A program made the translations under genes and the position numbers. 64,000 nt of DNA from Staphylococcus sp. IVB6181 (GTDB lineage Bacteria > Bacillota > Bacilli > Staphylococcales > Staphylococcaceae): positions 2,273,822-2,337,821 of the forward strand of contig NZ_CP095096.1 in assembly GCF_025561445.1 (NCBI RefSeq), in the 5' to 3' direction. The notes below the pieces were generated by a model. The model did not search any database and was not told the origin of the DNA. It saw only the letters and a program-made list of their open reading frames with translations. Of the stretch, positions 1-8,513 are shown piece by piece; the stretch's first letter is position 1, and every line of letters begins with the position of its first letter.

Positions 1-566
<566 letters not shown>

Positions 567-581
567 TTAATATGTTACAGC

Positions 582-1772
582 TTATTTATCGCTAATTGAT
601 GCAATACCTGGTAATTCTTTACCCTCAAGATATTCTAATGATGCACCGCCGCCAGTAGAAATATGCGTGAAGTCTTTTTCGAATCCAAGCATCATTGCTG
701 CAGCTGCTGAGTCGCCGCCGCCGATAATAGTTGTAGCGTCTTTTAATTCTGCAATTGCTTCACATACGCCGATTGTACCTTGCGCGTAGTTTTCAAATTC
801 GAATACACCCATAGGTCCGTTCCATACTACAGTATGCGCACCTTCTAATTCTTTTTTGAATAACTCAACAGTTTTAGGTCCGATATCTAAAGCTTCTTGA
901 TCTTCAGGAATTTCATCGATACCTACAACAGTGTATGGAGAATCGTTAGAGAATTCTTTTGTTACTTTACCGTCAACTGGTAATACAATTTTTCCTCCGG
1001 CACGTTCTAATAAGTCTTTAGCGAAGTCGACTTTGTCTGCTTCTAATAAAGATTTACCGATTTCGTAACCTTGTGCTTTAAGGAATGTGTAAGCCATTCC
1101 GCCGCCGATTAAGACTTTATCAGCAACATTCAATAAATTTTCAATTACACCGATTTTATCAGAAACTTTAGCTCCGCCTAAGATAGCAACAACTGGTTTG
1201 TCAGGGTTGTTGACAACACCGCCGATAAATTTGATTTCTTTTTCCATCAAATCTCCAGCAGCACTTTCTAAGTTAGAAGCAATACCTACGTTTGAAGCGT
1301 GAGAACGGTGAGCAGTACCAAATGCGTCATTTACGAATACATCGCCTAATGAAGCCCAGTATTTGCCTAATTCAGGATCGTTTTTAGATTCTTTTTTACC
1401 GTCTAAATCTTCGAAACGTGTATTTTCAACTAAAAGCACATCGCCTTCATTTAATGCAGCGATTGCGTCTTCTAATTCTTTACCGCGTGTTTGCGGAACA
1501 AATTTAACATCTTTGCCTAATTTTTCGCTTAAACGAACTGCTACAGGTTTAAGTGTTAATTTTTCTTTATCGCTTTCTTCTTTAACTTTGCCTAAGTGAG
1601 AGAATAAAACTAATTTTCCGCCTTGTTCAAGAATATACTCAATAGTTGGTAATGCTTGAACGATACGGTTATCGTTTGTAATTTCTCCATCTTTTAAAGG
1701 TACGTTAAAATCTGCACGTTCTAAAACGACTTTACCTTTTAAATCTAAATCAGATACATGTTTTTTTGCCAT
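582..1772 (-). CDS. pgk: Phosphoglycerate kinase
   Basis: A 396-residue phosphoglycerate kinase, the usual bacterial length. It transfers the acyl phosphate of 1,3-bisphosphoglycerate to ADP. Visible signatures are [16 protein letters not shown] at the N-terminus (substrate Arg/Asp/Asn), [18 protein letters not shown], and [11 protein letters not shown] at the C-terminal nucleotide-binding loop. The reading frame extends 21 codons upstream, but the start at MAKKHVSD is chosen because AGGAGG sits 7 nt before this ATG and the family starts there. It follows gapA on the same strand after 270 nt that contain a hairpin terminator (1932-1961), so it is transcribed by read-through or from its own promoter, which I could not identify. 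Confidence 0.97.
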   Translation of the reverse strand: MAKKHVSDLDLKGKVVLERADFNVPLKDGEITNDNRIVQALPTIEYILEQGGKLVLFSHLGKVKEESDKEKLTLKPVAVRLSEKLGKDVKFVPQTRGKELEDAIAALNEGDVLLVENTRFEDLDGKKESKNDPELGKYWASLGDVFVNDAFGTAHRSHASNVGIASNLESAAGDLMEKEIKFIGGVVNNPDKPVVAILGGAKVSDKIGVIENLLNVADKVLIGGGMAYTFLKAQGYEIGKSLLEADKVDFAKDLLERAGGKIVLPVDGKVTKEFSNDSPYTVVGIDEIPEDQEALDIGPKTVELFKKELEGAHTVVWNGPMGVFEFENYAQGTIGVCEAIAELKDATTIIGGGDSAAAAMMLGFEKDFTHISTGGGASLEYLEGKELPGIASISDK

Positions 1773-1931
1773 CAAAACTTCCTCCTTTGGATAAAAGCAC
1801 GAATATATAAAATGTCTGTAATTTGAGGTTAGCATATGGGCACAAATATTGCAGATATATTAACAGAATCCAATGAAAAATTTCATCTTTCTGAAAATAT
1901 TAACTCTAATAACCATGTACTTAATGAAAAT

Positions 1932-1961
1932 AAGCGGAGAAGCGTATGTGCCTCCCCGCTT
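1932..1961 (-). terminator. Hairpin terminator between gapA and pgk
   Basis: A 12-bp stem (AAGCGGGGAGGC/GCTTCTCCGCTT on the minus strand, two G-U pairs) with a 6-nt loop is followed by a short TTTT. It lies after the gapA stop and before pgk and probably lowers, rather than abolishes, read-through into pgk-tpiA. Confidence 0.7.
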
Positions 1962-2042
1962 ACTCATAAGCTGGTCATTGAATTTCAACAACACATTACC
2001 GCTTGTTAAATTCAGACCTTATTTCATATCAGTGTTGATCAA

Positions 2043-3050
2043 TTATTTTACGTCTTTGATAAGGTATTCTAAAGTACGTACTAATTGTGCAGTGTAAGAC
2101 ATTTCGTTATCGTACCAAGCTGCAACTTTAACTAATTGACGACCAGATACAGTCATTACACGAGTTTGAGTTGCGTCGAATAATGAACCGAATGTCATAC
2201 CAACTACGTCAGAAGATACGATTTCGTCTTCAGTGTAACCGAATGATTCGTTTGAAGCTGCTTTCATAGCTGCGTTGATGTCTTCTACTGTAGCGTCTTT
2301 GTCTAATACAACAGTTAATTCAGTTAATGAACCAGTTGCTACAGGAACACGTTGAGCGCCACCGTCTAATTTTCCGTCGATTTCAGGAATTACTTTACCG
2401 ATTGCTTTAGCAGCACCAGTTGAGTTTGGAACGATGTTTTGAGCTGCTGCACGTGCACGACGTTTGTCGCCTTTTCTGTGTGGACCGTCTTGAGTATTTT
2501 GGTCACCAGTGTAAGCGTGGATAGTAGTCATGAAACCTTCTACTAAACCGAAGCTGTCATTTAAAACTTTTGCTACTGGAGCAAGTGAGTTTGTAGTACA
2601 TGAAGCACCTGAAACGATTGTGTCATTGCTGTCTAAAGTTTGGTTGTTTACGTTGTAAACGATTGTTTTAAGATCACCAGTTGCTGGTGCAGAGATTAAT
2701 ACTTTTTTAGCACCTGCATCGATGTGAGCTTGTGCTTTTTCTTTGCTAGTATAGAATCCAGTACATTCTAATACTACGTCGATTCCTAAATCTTTCCAAG
2801 GTAATTTGCTTGCATCTGGTTGTTCGAATGATTTAACTTCTTTACCATTCACGCGGAATCCGCCATCTACAACTTCAACTTCTTCAGTGAAACGTCCTTG
2901 CATAGTATCATATTTTAATAAGTGTGCTAACATTTCATCGTCTGTTAAGTCGTTTACTGCTACTACGTCGATACCTTCAACATCTTGAATTCTTCTGAAT
3001 GCTAAACGACCGATTCTACCAAAACCATTAATTGCTACTTTTACTGCCAT
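2043..3050 (-). CDS. gapA: Glyceraldehyde-3-phosphate dehydrogenase, glycolytic
   Basis: A 335-residue NAD-dependent glyceraldehyde-3-phosphate dehydrogenase. [10 protein letters not shown] at the N-terminus is the NAD-binding Rossmann loop; [15 protein letters not shown] carries the catalytic Cys151; TTIHAYTGD carries His178. The ATG follows AAAGGAGGCC. The gene sits 59 nt downstream of its regulator cggR. This is the catabolic (glycolytic) type, judged by its operon with cggR, pgk and tpiA. Expression should follow sugar availability through CggR. Codon use is strongly biased, as expected for a highly expressed gene. Confidence 0.97.
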   Translation of the reverse strand: MAVKVAINGFGRIGRLAFRRIQDVEGIDVVAVNDLTDDEMLAHLLKYDTMQGRFTEEVEVVDGGFRVNGKEVKSFEQPDASKLPWKDLGIDVVLECTGFYTSKEKAQAHIDAGAKKVLISAPATGDLKTIVYNVNNQTLDSNDTIVSGASCTTNSLAPVAKVLNDSFGLVEGFMTTIHAYTGDQNTQDGPHRKGDKRRARAAAQNIVPNSTGAAKAIGKVIPEIDGKLDGGAQRVPVATGSLTELTVVLDKDATVEDINAAMKAASNESFGYTEDEIVSSDVVGMTFGSLFDATQTRVMTVSGRQLVKVAAWYDNEMSYTAQLVRTLEYLIKDVK

Positions 3051-3109
3051 TATTATGGCCTCCTTTAAAAGATATTGTTAAAAAGTGAAGTCACTTTTTT
3101 AAACTAAAT

Positions 3110-4129
3110 TCATTGTGATTGAACAATATTTCTTGCTGCACCTTCATCTGTAATTAAGATGGTGTTTTTAGGAGCGATAGAAAGATATGCTCTGATTGCA
3201 TCTCCTTTTGAAGCACCGCCCGCTACAGCAAAAATATATTCTTTTGATACTAAATCTTCCATTTGAAGTCCTATCGTTTTCACTTTGTGAACGATATTGC
3301 CTTCATTATCGAAATAATATCCAAACGCTTCTCCTGCTGCATTGTGATGATGAAGCTTTTCAATCACACTTTTTGACGAATGGCGTCTGTTTGCCATTTT
3401 CAGCGCATCACCAATGCCGTGAACCGTTATATTGGATTGTTTGATTAAATCTAATGTGTTTCTAACAGATGGCTCTTGCAGCAACATCTCGTATGTGGAT
3501 TCGCTGACATTGTCAGGAACATAGAGTGTTGTATAATCGCCGCCTGTTTGTTGTGCCATACTTGCTGCGATAGTATTGGCCTGATAAACTACGTTTTCTC
3601 CTAGTCCCCCTCTTGCTGGGACATAGAAAGTTTTAAACGGCAGTATATGCATTGATTCGCTCACAGCAGCCATTGTAGAGCCGCCGGTGATAGATACGAT
3701 AGCATCATTATAAAATGTACGTTCTAACAATTGTCCTGCTTGACTGCCCATTTCTTTCTTTACAGCACTATCCATATCTGTATCACCCGGTACAACAAAA
3801 ACGTTCTTGATTTGATAACGTTCTTTTACCAACTGTGCCAAATGATACCCATCAGAATACATATCGAAATAAGATTCCAACTCTTCAATCAAAGCTTCGC
3901 CTTCAGCAGTCAATTCCATGCCTGTCGGTTTTACTTTGATGAGCTCTTGCTTTTTCAAAGTGTTTGTTTCTGATCTCAATACACGCTCAGTCAAATTCAT
4001 AAATTCGCTTAAGCTTCTTCTTCCGACTGGCTGGTGCATTTTGATAGTAGTGAGTATAGTAAATCTTCGGTACATTTTTTCGACAAGCTCAGGAATCAAT
4101 TTCTGTTGGACTTTAAGCAAGTCTTCCAC
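3110..4129 (-). CDS. cggR: Central glycolytic genes regulator CggR/GapR
   Basis: A 339-residue SorC/DeoR-type repressor of the glycolytic operon. The N-terminal about 90 residues form a winged helix-turn-helix (VGRRSLSEFMNLTERVLRSET is the helix-turn-helix stretch); the remainder is the sugar-binding domain with GGSTMAAV and VAGGASKGDAIRAYL, which in this family binds fructose 1,6-bisphosphate. The frame is open for 25 more codons upstream, but GTG at 4129 is chosen because GGAGG lies 8 nt before it and the resulting length matches staphylococcal GapR. It is the first gene of the operon and lies just downstream of a palindromic operator, so it is autoregulated. Confidence 0.93.
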   Translation of the reverse strand: MEDLLKVQQKLIPELVEKMYRRFTILTTIKMHQPVGRRSLSEFMNLTERVLRSETNTLKKQELIKVKPTGMELTAEGEALIEELESYFDMYSDGYHLAQLVKERYQIKNVFVVPGDTDMDSAVKKEMGSQAGQLLERTFYNDAIVSITGGSTMAAVSESMHILPFKTFYVPARGGLGENVVYQANTIAASMAQQTGGDYTTLYVPDNVSESTYEMLLQEPSVRNTLDLIKQSNITVHGIGDALKMANRRHSSKSVIEKLHHHNAAGEAFGYYFDNEGNIVHKVKTIGLQMEDLVSKEYIFAVAGGASKGDAIRAYLSIAPKNTILITDEGAARNIVQSQ

Positions 4130-4178
4130 TACTATTTCCTCCTCTTTTTCTTTAAGGGTCAGCATGCAACCACACTTT

Positions 4179-4202
4179 GACGTTTTTAGTCCCAGGTGGG
4201 AC
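4179..4202 (-). promoter_or_regulatory. Putative CggR operator
   Basis: GTCCC-AGGT-GGGAC forms an inverted repeat (4189-4202). On the minus strand GGGAC-N6-CGTC resembles the GGGAC-N6-TGTC half-sites of the Bacillus CggR operator. It lies about 20-45 nt downstream of the expected transcription start, where a CggR roadblock would act. Confidence 0.55.
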
Positions 4203-4228
4203 AAAAAATAACATCTCTTACAATTGTC

Positions 4229-4257
4229 ATAATACTATCATCTGATATAAAAAGCAA
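4229..4257 (-). promoter_or_regulatory. SigA promoter of the cggR-gapA operon
   Basis: On the minus strand TTGCTT, 17-nt spacer, TATTAT. It is placed directly upstream of the CggR-like palindrome and 100 nt upstream of the cggR GTG start. Confidence 0.6.
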
Positions 4258-4430
4258 GCTTTAAGATTAACTAAGGTGAGTTGTTCAATATATTGTTGCA
4301 AACAACACTACTACCTTATCTACATTATACCCTTTTCTTCAAAGAAAAATCATCTGAAAACCTCATTTCTTTTAAATATATTTTCTGAAGCTTCTCTATT
4401 ATAATGAGGTTAACAAAGGAGGGTATCTGA

Positions 4431-4661
4431 TTGACTCATAATAATGATGATAAACCAGAAGTTATTGATCCTGATGATCCAAGATACAAAGATGATTCCT
4501 ATTTTAACCGCAGTCCAGAAGAACAACAGCGTTCACGCTTTGAAAACGACAGAAAGATAAAATACTATTCCTTCGGCTGCACGCCATTTGGATGCGGATG
4601 CCTTCCAGCAGTCGCTGTCATCGCATTAATCATCACTTGGCTCATCAGCCTGATGTCTTAA
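4431..4661 (+). CDS. Small single-pass membrane protein, unknown function
   Basis: A 76-residue protein I do not recognise. The N-terminal about 45 residues are acidic and hydrophilic (several Asp/Pro and Glu/Gln). A short Gly/Cys segment (GCTPFGCGCLP, three Cys) follows, and the C-terminal about 20 residues form one hydrophobic helix ending in SLMS. The start is TTG, chosen because AAAGGAGGG sits 7 nt upstream. It stands alone, divergent from cggR, and ends in a strong hairpin terminator, so it is a genuine monocistronic unit. The Cys cluster next to the membrane could be acylated or bind metal; that is inference. Confidence 0.7.
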   Translation: MTHNNDDKPEVIDPDDPRYKDDSYFNRSPEEQQRSRFENDRKIKYYSFGCTPFGCGCLPAVAVIALIITWLISLMS

Positions 4662-4684
4662 ATCAACTTATTTTAAATATTAAG

Positions 4685-4715
4685 GCAATCAAGTCACAGC
4701 TTGGTTGCTTTTTTT
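4685..4715 (+). terminator. Terminator of the small membrane protein gene
   Basis: GCAATCAAG/CTTGGTTGC stem with a 6-nt loop followed by a run of seven T. Confidence 0.85.
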
Positions 4716-4776
4716 CTGATATATATCACATACCCGCTTCATGCCTTTCATTAATCATTACAAATATTTTCAGCCA

Positions 4777-4807
4777 TAAAAAAGACAGGAAACATCAGCT
4801 TCCTGCC
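4777..4807 (-). terminator. Terminator of the Gln-rich protein gene
   Basis: On the minus strand GGCAGGAA/TTCCTGTC stem with an 8-nt loop followed by TTTTTT, 25 nt after the stop codon of the gene at 4833-5597. Confidence 0.85.
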
Positions 4808-4832
4808 TTATCATTAACTATTTAAAATTGTA

Positions 4833-5597
4833 TTAATCATCATCTGAGCTGCTTTGGCTTGATTGATTTGAACTTGATGATTGATTAGATTGAGAATTTT
4901 GCTGCGGTGCAGATGGTTTAGGCTGTGAGCTTTGAGATTCGTTTACTGGTTTTGACTGCTGTTCTTGCCCTGGCCTGGGTTGTTGAGAAGATTGGCTGCT
5001 GCGTTGGCTTTGTTCTTGTTTTGCTTGTTCTTGTGCACGTTCTCTCTGTTGTGCAGCTTCTTCTCTTTGTTTTTGAGCTTGTTCTTGTGCTTGCTTTTGT
5101 GCTTGTTTTTGTGCCTCTTCTTGTCGTTTTTGTTGTGCTTCTTGCTGTGCTTTTTGTTTTTCTGCTGCTTCTTTGCTAGCTTGTTCTCTTTGTTTTTGTG
5201 CTGCTTCTTGAGCTTTTTTCTGTTTGTCGTCTTGTTGTTTTTCAGCTTGTTTTTGTGCCGCAGCGTTTTGACGCGCTTGTTCTTGTTGGCGCTGTTGCTC
5301 GCGTTGTGCATTGATTTCATTTTGACGCTGCTGTTCTGCAGCTTGCTGATTCGCAATTTCTTGTTGTCTTTGTTCTTCTAATTCTTGTTCGCGCTTTTGC
5401 TTTTCTTCTTTCTTTTTCTTCTCAGCATGTTCTTTTTTCTCTTGTTTCTCTTTCTTTTGCTGCTGACTATAGCGTTCGCTGCTTTTTTTGTTATTATCTA
5501 CAAAAGCAAATGTAGCAAACGCTAAACCAAACAATAATATTATGACGATGATAGAACTCACTATCTTTGCGAGTCTACTCATTTTATTGTTAGACAT
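4833..5597 (-). CDS. Membrane-anchored Gln/Lys/Glu/Ala-rich low-complexity protein
   Basis: A 254-residue protein of unknown function. Residues about 10-35 form one hydrophobic helix (IVSSIIVIILLFGLAFATFAF), after which about 150 residues consist almost only of Gln, Lys, Glu, Ala and Arg in a charged, coiled-coil-like pattern (QKQAQKQAQEQAQK), ending in a Ser/Gln/Pro-rich tail and an acidic DDD terminus. The layout resembles TolA-like or wall-spanning stalk proteins, with the tail probably outside the membrane. The start ATG at 5597 is preceded by AGAGGAG; an upstream ATG 24 nt earlier has no good ribosome site. It is monocistronic with its own terminator. The repetitive composition creates long spurious frames on the other strand and frames. 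Confidence 0.75.
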   Translation of the reverse strand: MSNNKMSRLAKIVSSIIVIILLFGLAFATFAFVDNNKKSSERYSQQQKKEKQEKKEHAEKKKKEEKQKREQELEEQRQQEIANQQAAEQQRQNEINAQREQQRQQEQARQNAAAQKQAEKQQDDKQKKAQEAAQKQREQASKEAAEKQKAQQEAQQKRQEEAQKQAQKQAQEQAQKQREEAAQQRERAQEQAKQEQSQRSSQSSQQPRPGQEQQSKPVNESQSSQPKPSAPQQNSQSNQSSSSNQSSQSSSDDD

Positions 5598-6179
5598 GCG
5601 CTCTCCTCTTTTCAGTCTCATTTCTTTTTCTCATATAAGTACAAGTGTGTTTTCTCACGATAATATCTATTACCCGTTTCTTGATAACTTCACTAATATT
5701 TCTTCGCTGTATTCATTTATTTATCATAACATTTTCACACAAGGGATACATCATTTTAGTTGGCAAACAATTGATTTTTTATATATTGAGAATATCTACA
5801 AGTTGAAGGAATGAAACATTAAAATCCAATACAAGTGATTAATAACAGTAAGATTGTTATAATAACATCATCAATCAATGGAAGAAGACAAAAATAATGA
5901 ACCTATACGCTGCTCGCATAGGCCCAAAACTAAAGGGAGTCAAAATTTCACCTTCGCATGTATATTATGGGGTATACTATTTTTAATTAAGAGATGTTTA
6001 ATTAATTCCGAAGGTACTTCTATTATAACTTTTCTAAAAGTGATTTAAACGAGATTATTTAGATTATCTTGACATATTAATGACTAAATATTGAATAATC
6101 ATTGAATGTTTAGAATTTCTACAATCTGAACATCCATTGTTATAATTGATGATGATTACTATTAATGAGGTGAAAGGTA
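5598..6179. other. 582-nt intergenic region without a recognisable gene
   Basis: It holds the unidentified upstream region of the Gln-rich gene. A hairpin-prone stretch lies at 5902-5922 (CCTAT...ATAGG), and an inverted repeat ACCTTCG (5950-5956)/CGAAGGT (6009-6015) follows. A TTGACA at 6069 has a weak TGAATA 17 nt further and could serve the epimerase gene. No convincing reading frame is present. Confidence 0.5.
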
Positions 6180-7082
6180 ATGAAGCAGTTTCTAATTACA
6201 GGCGGTACAGGTTTGGTAGGCAGTCATTTAGTTGATGCCATTCATAACACAGACTCCCACATTACGATTTTGACACGTCAAGATCGTCAGAACTTAGATG
6301 AGAAAATCACCTATATTAACTGGAACAAAGAAGGCTGGGAAGATAAAGTCCCTGATCATATTGATATCGTTATCAATTTAGCAGGTGCGACTTTAAACAA
6401 AAGATGGACAGACGAATATAAACAAACCTTAATGTTAAGCCGTATCCAAGCAACACAAGCACTATATGAACTGTTTGAGCATAAAGGGAAATTCCCGGAA
6501 ATTTTATTTAATGCCAGTGCAGTCGGTTATTACAGACCTGATGTTCACCGCACTTATACTGAATTATCACAGTGTGATCCGCATGATTTCCTATCAGATA
6601 TTACCTATCAATGGGAACGATTTGCACGTAAATTCGAACAGCATCAAACACGTGTTATTATCGGCCGTTTCGGAATGGTGCTGTCAGATGAAGGCGGCGC
6701 GCTTCCGATGATGGAATTGCCTTATCGTTTTTATGCAGGCGGTAAACTCGGCACTGGTTTCCAATGGTATTCATGGATCCACATCACAGATTTAACACGT
6801 GCCATTTTATTCTTAATCAATAAAGACGAAGCTTCTGGTGTATTTAATATGACAACACCTGTCGCAGAACGTCAAAACTTATTCGGCTATACCCTTGCAC
6901 GTGCAATGCATAAACCGCACGAAACATGGGTACCGAGTGCATTATTACGTCTAGTATTAGGCCAAAGAGCAACTATTATATTAGACACACAAAAAGCGAT
7001 TCCTAACCGCTTAGACGCATATGGTTTCCAATTCGCCTACCCTAACTTGAAATCAGCTTTAGATAGTTTAGTTCATGAGTAA
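6180..7082 (+). CDS. NAD(P)-binding epimerase-like protein, TIGR01777/YfcH family
   Basis: A 300-residue short-chain-dehydrogenase-like protein of the TIGR01777 (YfcH/YfhF) family. [10 protein letters not shown] at residues 8-17 is the nucleotide-binding Rossmann loop; [16 protein letters not shown] around residue 68 and SAVGYY around residue 116 are the family's conserved segments; a C-terminal DUF1731-like part ([21 protein letters not shown]) is also present. Substrate is unknown in this family. The ATG follows AGGTGAAAGG. It is convergent with clpP and is followed after about 100 nt by a small membrane protein gene on the same strand. Confidence 0.88.
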   Translation: MKQFLITGGTGLVGSHLVDAIHNTDSHITILTRQDRQNLDEKITYINWNKEGWEDKVPDHIDIVINLAGATLNKRWTDEYKQTLMLSRIQATQALYELFEHKGKFPEILFNASAVGYYRPDVHRTYTELSQCDPHDFLSDITYQWERFARKFEQHQTRVIIGRFGMVLSDEGGALPMMELPYRFYAGGKLGTGFQWYSWIHITDLTRAILFLINKDEASGVFNMTTPVAERQNLFGYTLARAMHKPHETWVPSALLRLVLGQRATIILDTQKAIPNRLDAYGFQFAYPNLKSALDSLVHE

Positions 7083-7181
7083 AAAGAGATATAATAGATT
7101 TGAATTGTGAGCGTTTATTTAACAAGCAGCACTCACTTAAACAAACTAAAAGCAAGATTGTTTTTGAATGAAGGTGGATCA

Positions 7182-7400
7182 ATGGATAAAAGTAGTATGG
7201 TAACACGAATATTACTTATGATTGCTGCGATACTGTTAATCTGTATCGGCAGCTTCTCAATGACACGCGCCATCCCTTCTCTGTATATTGCATGTTTCTA
7301 TCTGGTTAGCGGCATCATTATATTAGGATGGGCAGTCTACAATTTCGTTATGTATCAAAAGCAAAATAAGAAAGACACAAAAAAAGTTCCGGAGCAATAA
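7182..7400 (+). CDS. Small two-helix membrane protein, unknown function
   Basis: A 72-residue protein with two predicted membrane helices (residues about 8-26 and 33-53) and a Lys/Gln-rich cytosolic tail. I do not recognise the family. The frame opens earlier at 7107, but ATG at 7182 is preceded by AAGGTGG at good distance and gives a start immediately before the first helix. It follows the epimerase gene by 99 nt and may be co-transcribed with it. Its stop codon abuts the terminator shared with clpP. Confidence 0.65.
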   Translation: MDKSSMVTRILLMIAAILLICIGSFSMTRAIPSLYIACFYLVSGIIILGWAVYNFVMYQKQNKKDTKKVPEQ

Positions 7401-7412
7401 TGCCGGAACTTT
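7383..7412. terminator. Bidirectional terminator between the small membrane gene and clpP
   Basis: AAAGTTCCGG/CCGGAACTTT perfect 10-bp stem with a 10-nt loop, A/T-rich on both sides. It lies between convergent genes and overlaps the last codons of the plus-strand gene. Confidence 0.85.
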
Positions 7413-7429
7413 CTTTATGCTTGAATATC

Positions 7430-8014
7430 TTATTTTTCAGGTTGCATAACTTCGTCGATTAAGCCGTATTCTTTCGCTTCATCTGCTGTTAAGAAGTTAT
7501 CGCGATCAGTATCTTTTTCGATTTGTTCGATAGATTGACCTGTACGTTCAGATAAGATTTTGTTTAATTTAGCACGTGTTTTTAAGATGTGTGTCGCAGC
7601 AATTTCGATTTCTGTTGCTTGACCTTGTGCACCGCCAAGTGGTTGGTGAATCATTACTTCAGCGTTCGGTAAAGCAAAGCGTTTGCCTTTCGCACCTGCA
7701 GCAAGCAAGAATGAACCCATTGATGCTGCCATACCGATGCAGATTGTTTGTACATCAGGTTTAATGTGTTGAATTGTATCATAAATAGCGAAACCAGCTG
7801 TTACACTGCCGCCTGGTGAATTGATATAAAGATAAATATCTTTTTCAGCATCTTGTGCTTGTAAGAATAACAATTGTGATACGATTGAGTTTGCTACGTT
7901 ATCATCAATTGCTGAACCTAACATAATAATACGGTCTTTCAACAATCTTGAGTAAATGTCATAAGCACGTTCGCCGCGATTTGTTGTTTCAATTACTGTA
8001 GGAATTAAATTCAT
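7430..8014 (-). CDS. clpP: ATP-dependent Clp protease proteolytic subunit
   Basis: A 194-residue ClpP serine peptidase. The catalytic triad is intact: Ser98 (GMAASMGS), His123 (MIHQPLGG) and Asp172. [11 protein letters not shown] is the oxyanion and substrate-strand region. It assembles as a double heptamer and degrades proteins unfolded by ClpX or ClpC, which is central to stress and virulence control in staphylococci. The ATG is preceded by AAGGAGGAA. It is monocistronic. A perfect CtsR box overlaps the -35 element of its promoter, so heat and stress derepression by CtsR/McsB is expected. Confidence 0.97.
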   Translation of the reverse strand: MNLIPTVIETTNRGERAYDIYSRLLKDRIIMLGSAIDDNVANSIVSQLLFLQAQDAEKDIYLYINSPGGSVTAGFAIYDTIQHIKPDVQTICIGMAASMGSFLLAAGAKGKRFALPNAEVMIHQPLGGAQGQATEIEIAATHILKTRAKLNKILSERTGQSIEQIEKDTDRDNFLTADEAKEYGLIDEVMQPEK

Positions 8015-8050
8015 TCTATTTCCTCCTTGTACTTTTAATGAATTATCTTT

Positions 8051-8079
8051 ATTTTAACCCAAAAGTCAAAAATGGTCAA
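8051..8079 (-). promoter_or_regulatory. SigA promoter of clpP
   Basis: On the minus strand TTGACC, 17-nt spacer, TAAAAT; the -35 hexamer overlaps the CtsR box. Confidence 0.75.
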
Positions 8080-8080
8080 A
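8064..8080 (+). promoter_or_regulatory. CtsR operator of clpP
   Basis: AGTCAAA-AAT-GGTCAAA matches the CtsR heptad direct repeat RGTCAAA-NAN-RGTCAAA at every defined position. It covers the -35 region of clpP. Confidence 0.88.
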
Positions 8081-8162
8081 AATAAAACTCATACTTCTCA
8101 AATTGACTATATTGACCACTCTAACCGATAAAGGTACACTATTAATTGCATGCTAATATTTA

Positions 8163-8234
8163 CCCCTCGTAGTGTAATGGATAACACGTAAGATTCCGGT
8201 TCTTGAAATAGGGGTTCGATTCCCTTCGAGGGGG
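8163..8234 (+). tRNA. tRNA-Arg (anticodon CCG)
   Basis: A complete cloverleaf can be drawn: acceptor CCCCTCG/CGAGGGG (7 bp), D-arm GTGT/ACAC, anticodon stem TAAGA/TCTTG with loop TTCCGGT (anticodon CCG, reads CGG), T-arm AGGGG/CCCTT with TTCGATT loop. CCA is not encoded. A terminator follows, so it is a single-tRNA unit between divergent clpP and brnQ. No integrated element is attached to it here. Confidence 0.93.
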
Positions 8235-8241
8235 TAATTTT

Positions 8242-8277
8242 AAGCCTTTAAACACTTTGTTTAAGGGCTTTTCTTTT
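8242..8277 (+). terminator. Terminator of tRNA-Arg
   Basis: AAGCCTTTAAACA/TGTTTAAGGGCTT stem (one U-G pair) with a 3-nt loop followed by TTCTTTT. Confidence 0.85.
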
Positions 8278-8381
8278 GTCTGTTGGAAAATACAGCGTTA
8301 AATCCCAAGCTGATGCACCTATTTCTTCTTGATTCGCCCATTTATTTTGATTTCTCTATTAACTGGCTCTAATGTCTTTTA

Positions 8382-8396
8382 AATTTTCAAAAAAAT
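8382..8396 (+). promoter_or_regulatory. Possible second CodY-like site upstream of brnQ
   Basis: AATTTTCAAAAAAAT matches 13 of 15 positions of the CodY consensus AATTTTCWGAAAATT. A-rich composition makes chance matches likely, so confidence is lower than for the site at 8460. Confidence 0.35.
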
Positions 8397-8459
8397 TCTC
8401 TTTTCTAATATTTGGAAATATGTTAAAGTTTATATGTTTGATAGAAATTTATCTACATA

Positions 8460-8474
8460 AATTGTCAGAAATTT
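8460..8474 (+). promoter_or_regulatory. CodY-like operator upstream of brnQ
   Basis: AATTGTCAGAAATTT matches 13 of 15 positions of the CodY consensus AATTTTCWGAAAATT. It lies 40 nt before the start codon of a branched-chain amino-acid carrier, a typical CodY target (repression when isoleucine/leucine/valine and GTP are abundant). Confidence 0.5.
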
Positions 8475-8513
8475 TTGTAAATAGAGAAAGATTTGCAACA
8501 CCAGGAGGTTAAT

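Noticed and set aside
4943-5381. Long frames on both strands (Asn/Lys-rich and Leu/Phe/Cys-rich) over the Gln-rich gene
   Set aside because: They are out-of-frame translations of a low-complexity CAA/AAG/GAA-type sequence; only the frame with a membrane helix, ribosome site and terminator is real.
5598-5720. SigB-type promoter for the Gln-rich gene (GGGTAA near 5680)
   Set aside because: No GTTT-type -35 at 12-15 nt distance.
8081-8115. Second CtsR-like heptad pair upstream of clpP (GGTCAAT-AT-AGTCAAT)
   Set aside because: The spacer is 2 nt rather than 3 and the last base of each heptad deviates; not strong enough to annotate.
8163-8280. tRNA-Arg as an attachment site of an integrated element
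   Set aside because: No integrase, no duplicated tRNA 3' end and only core genes follow.
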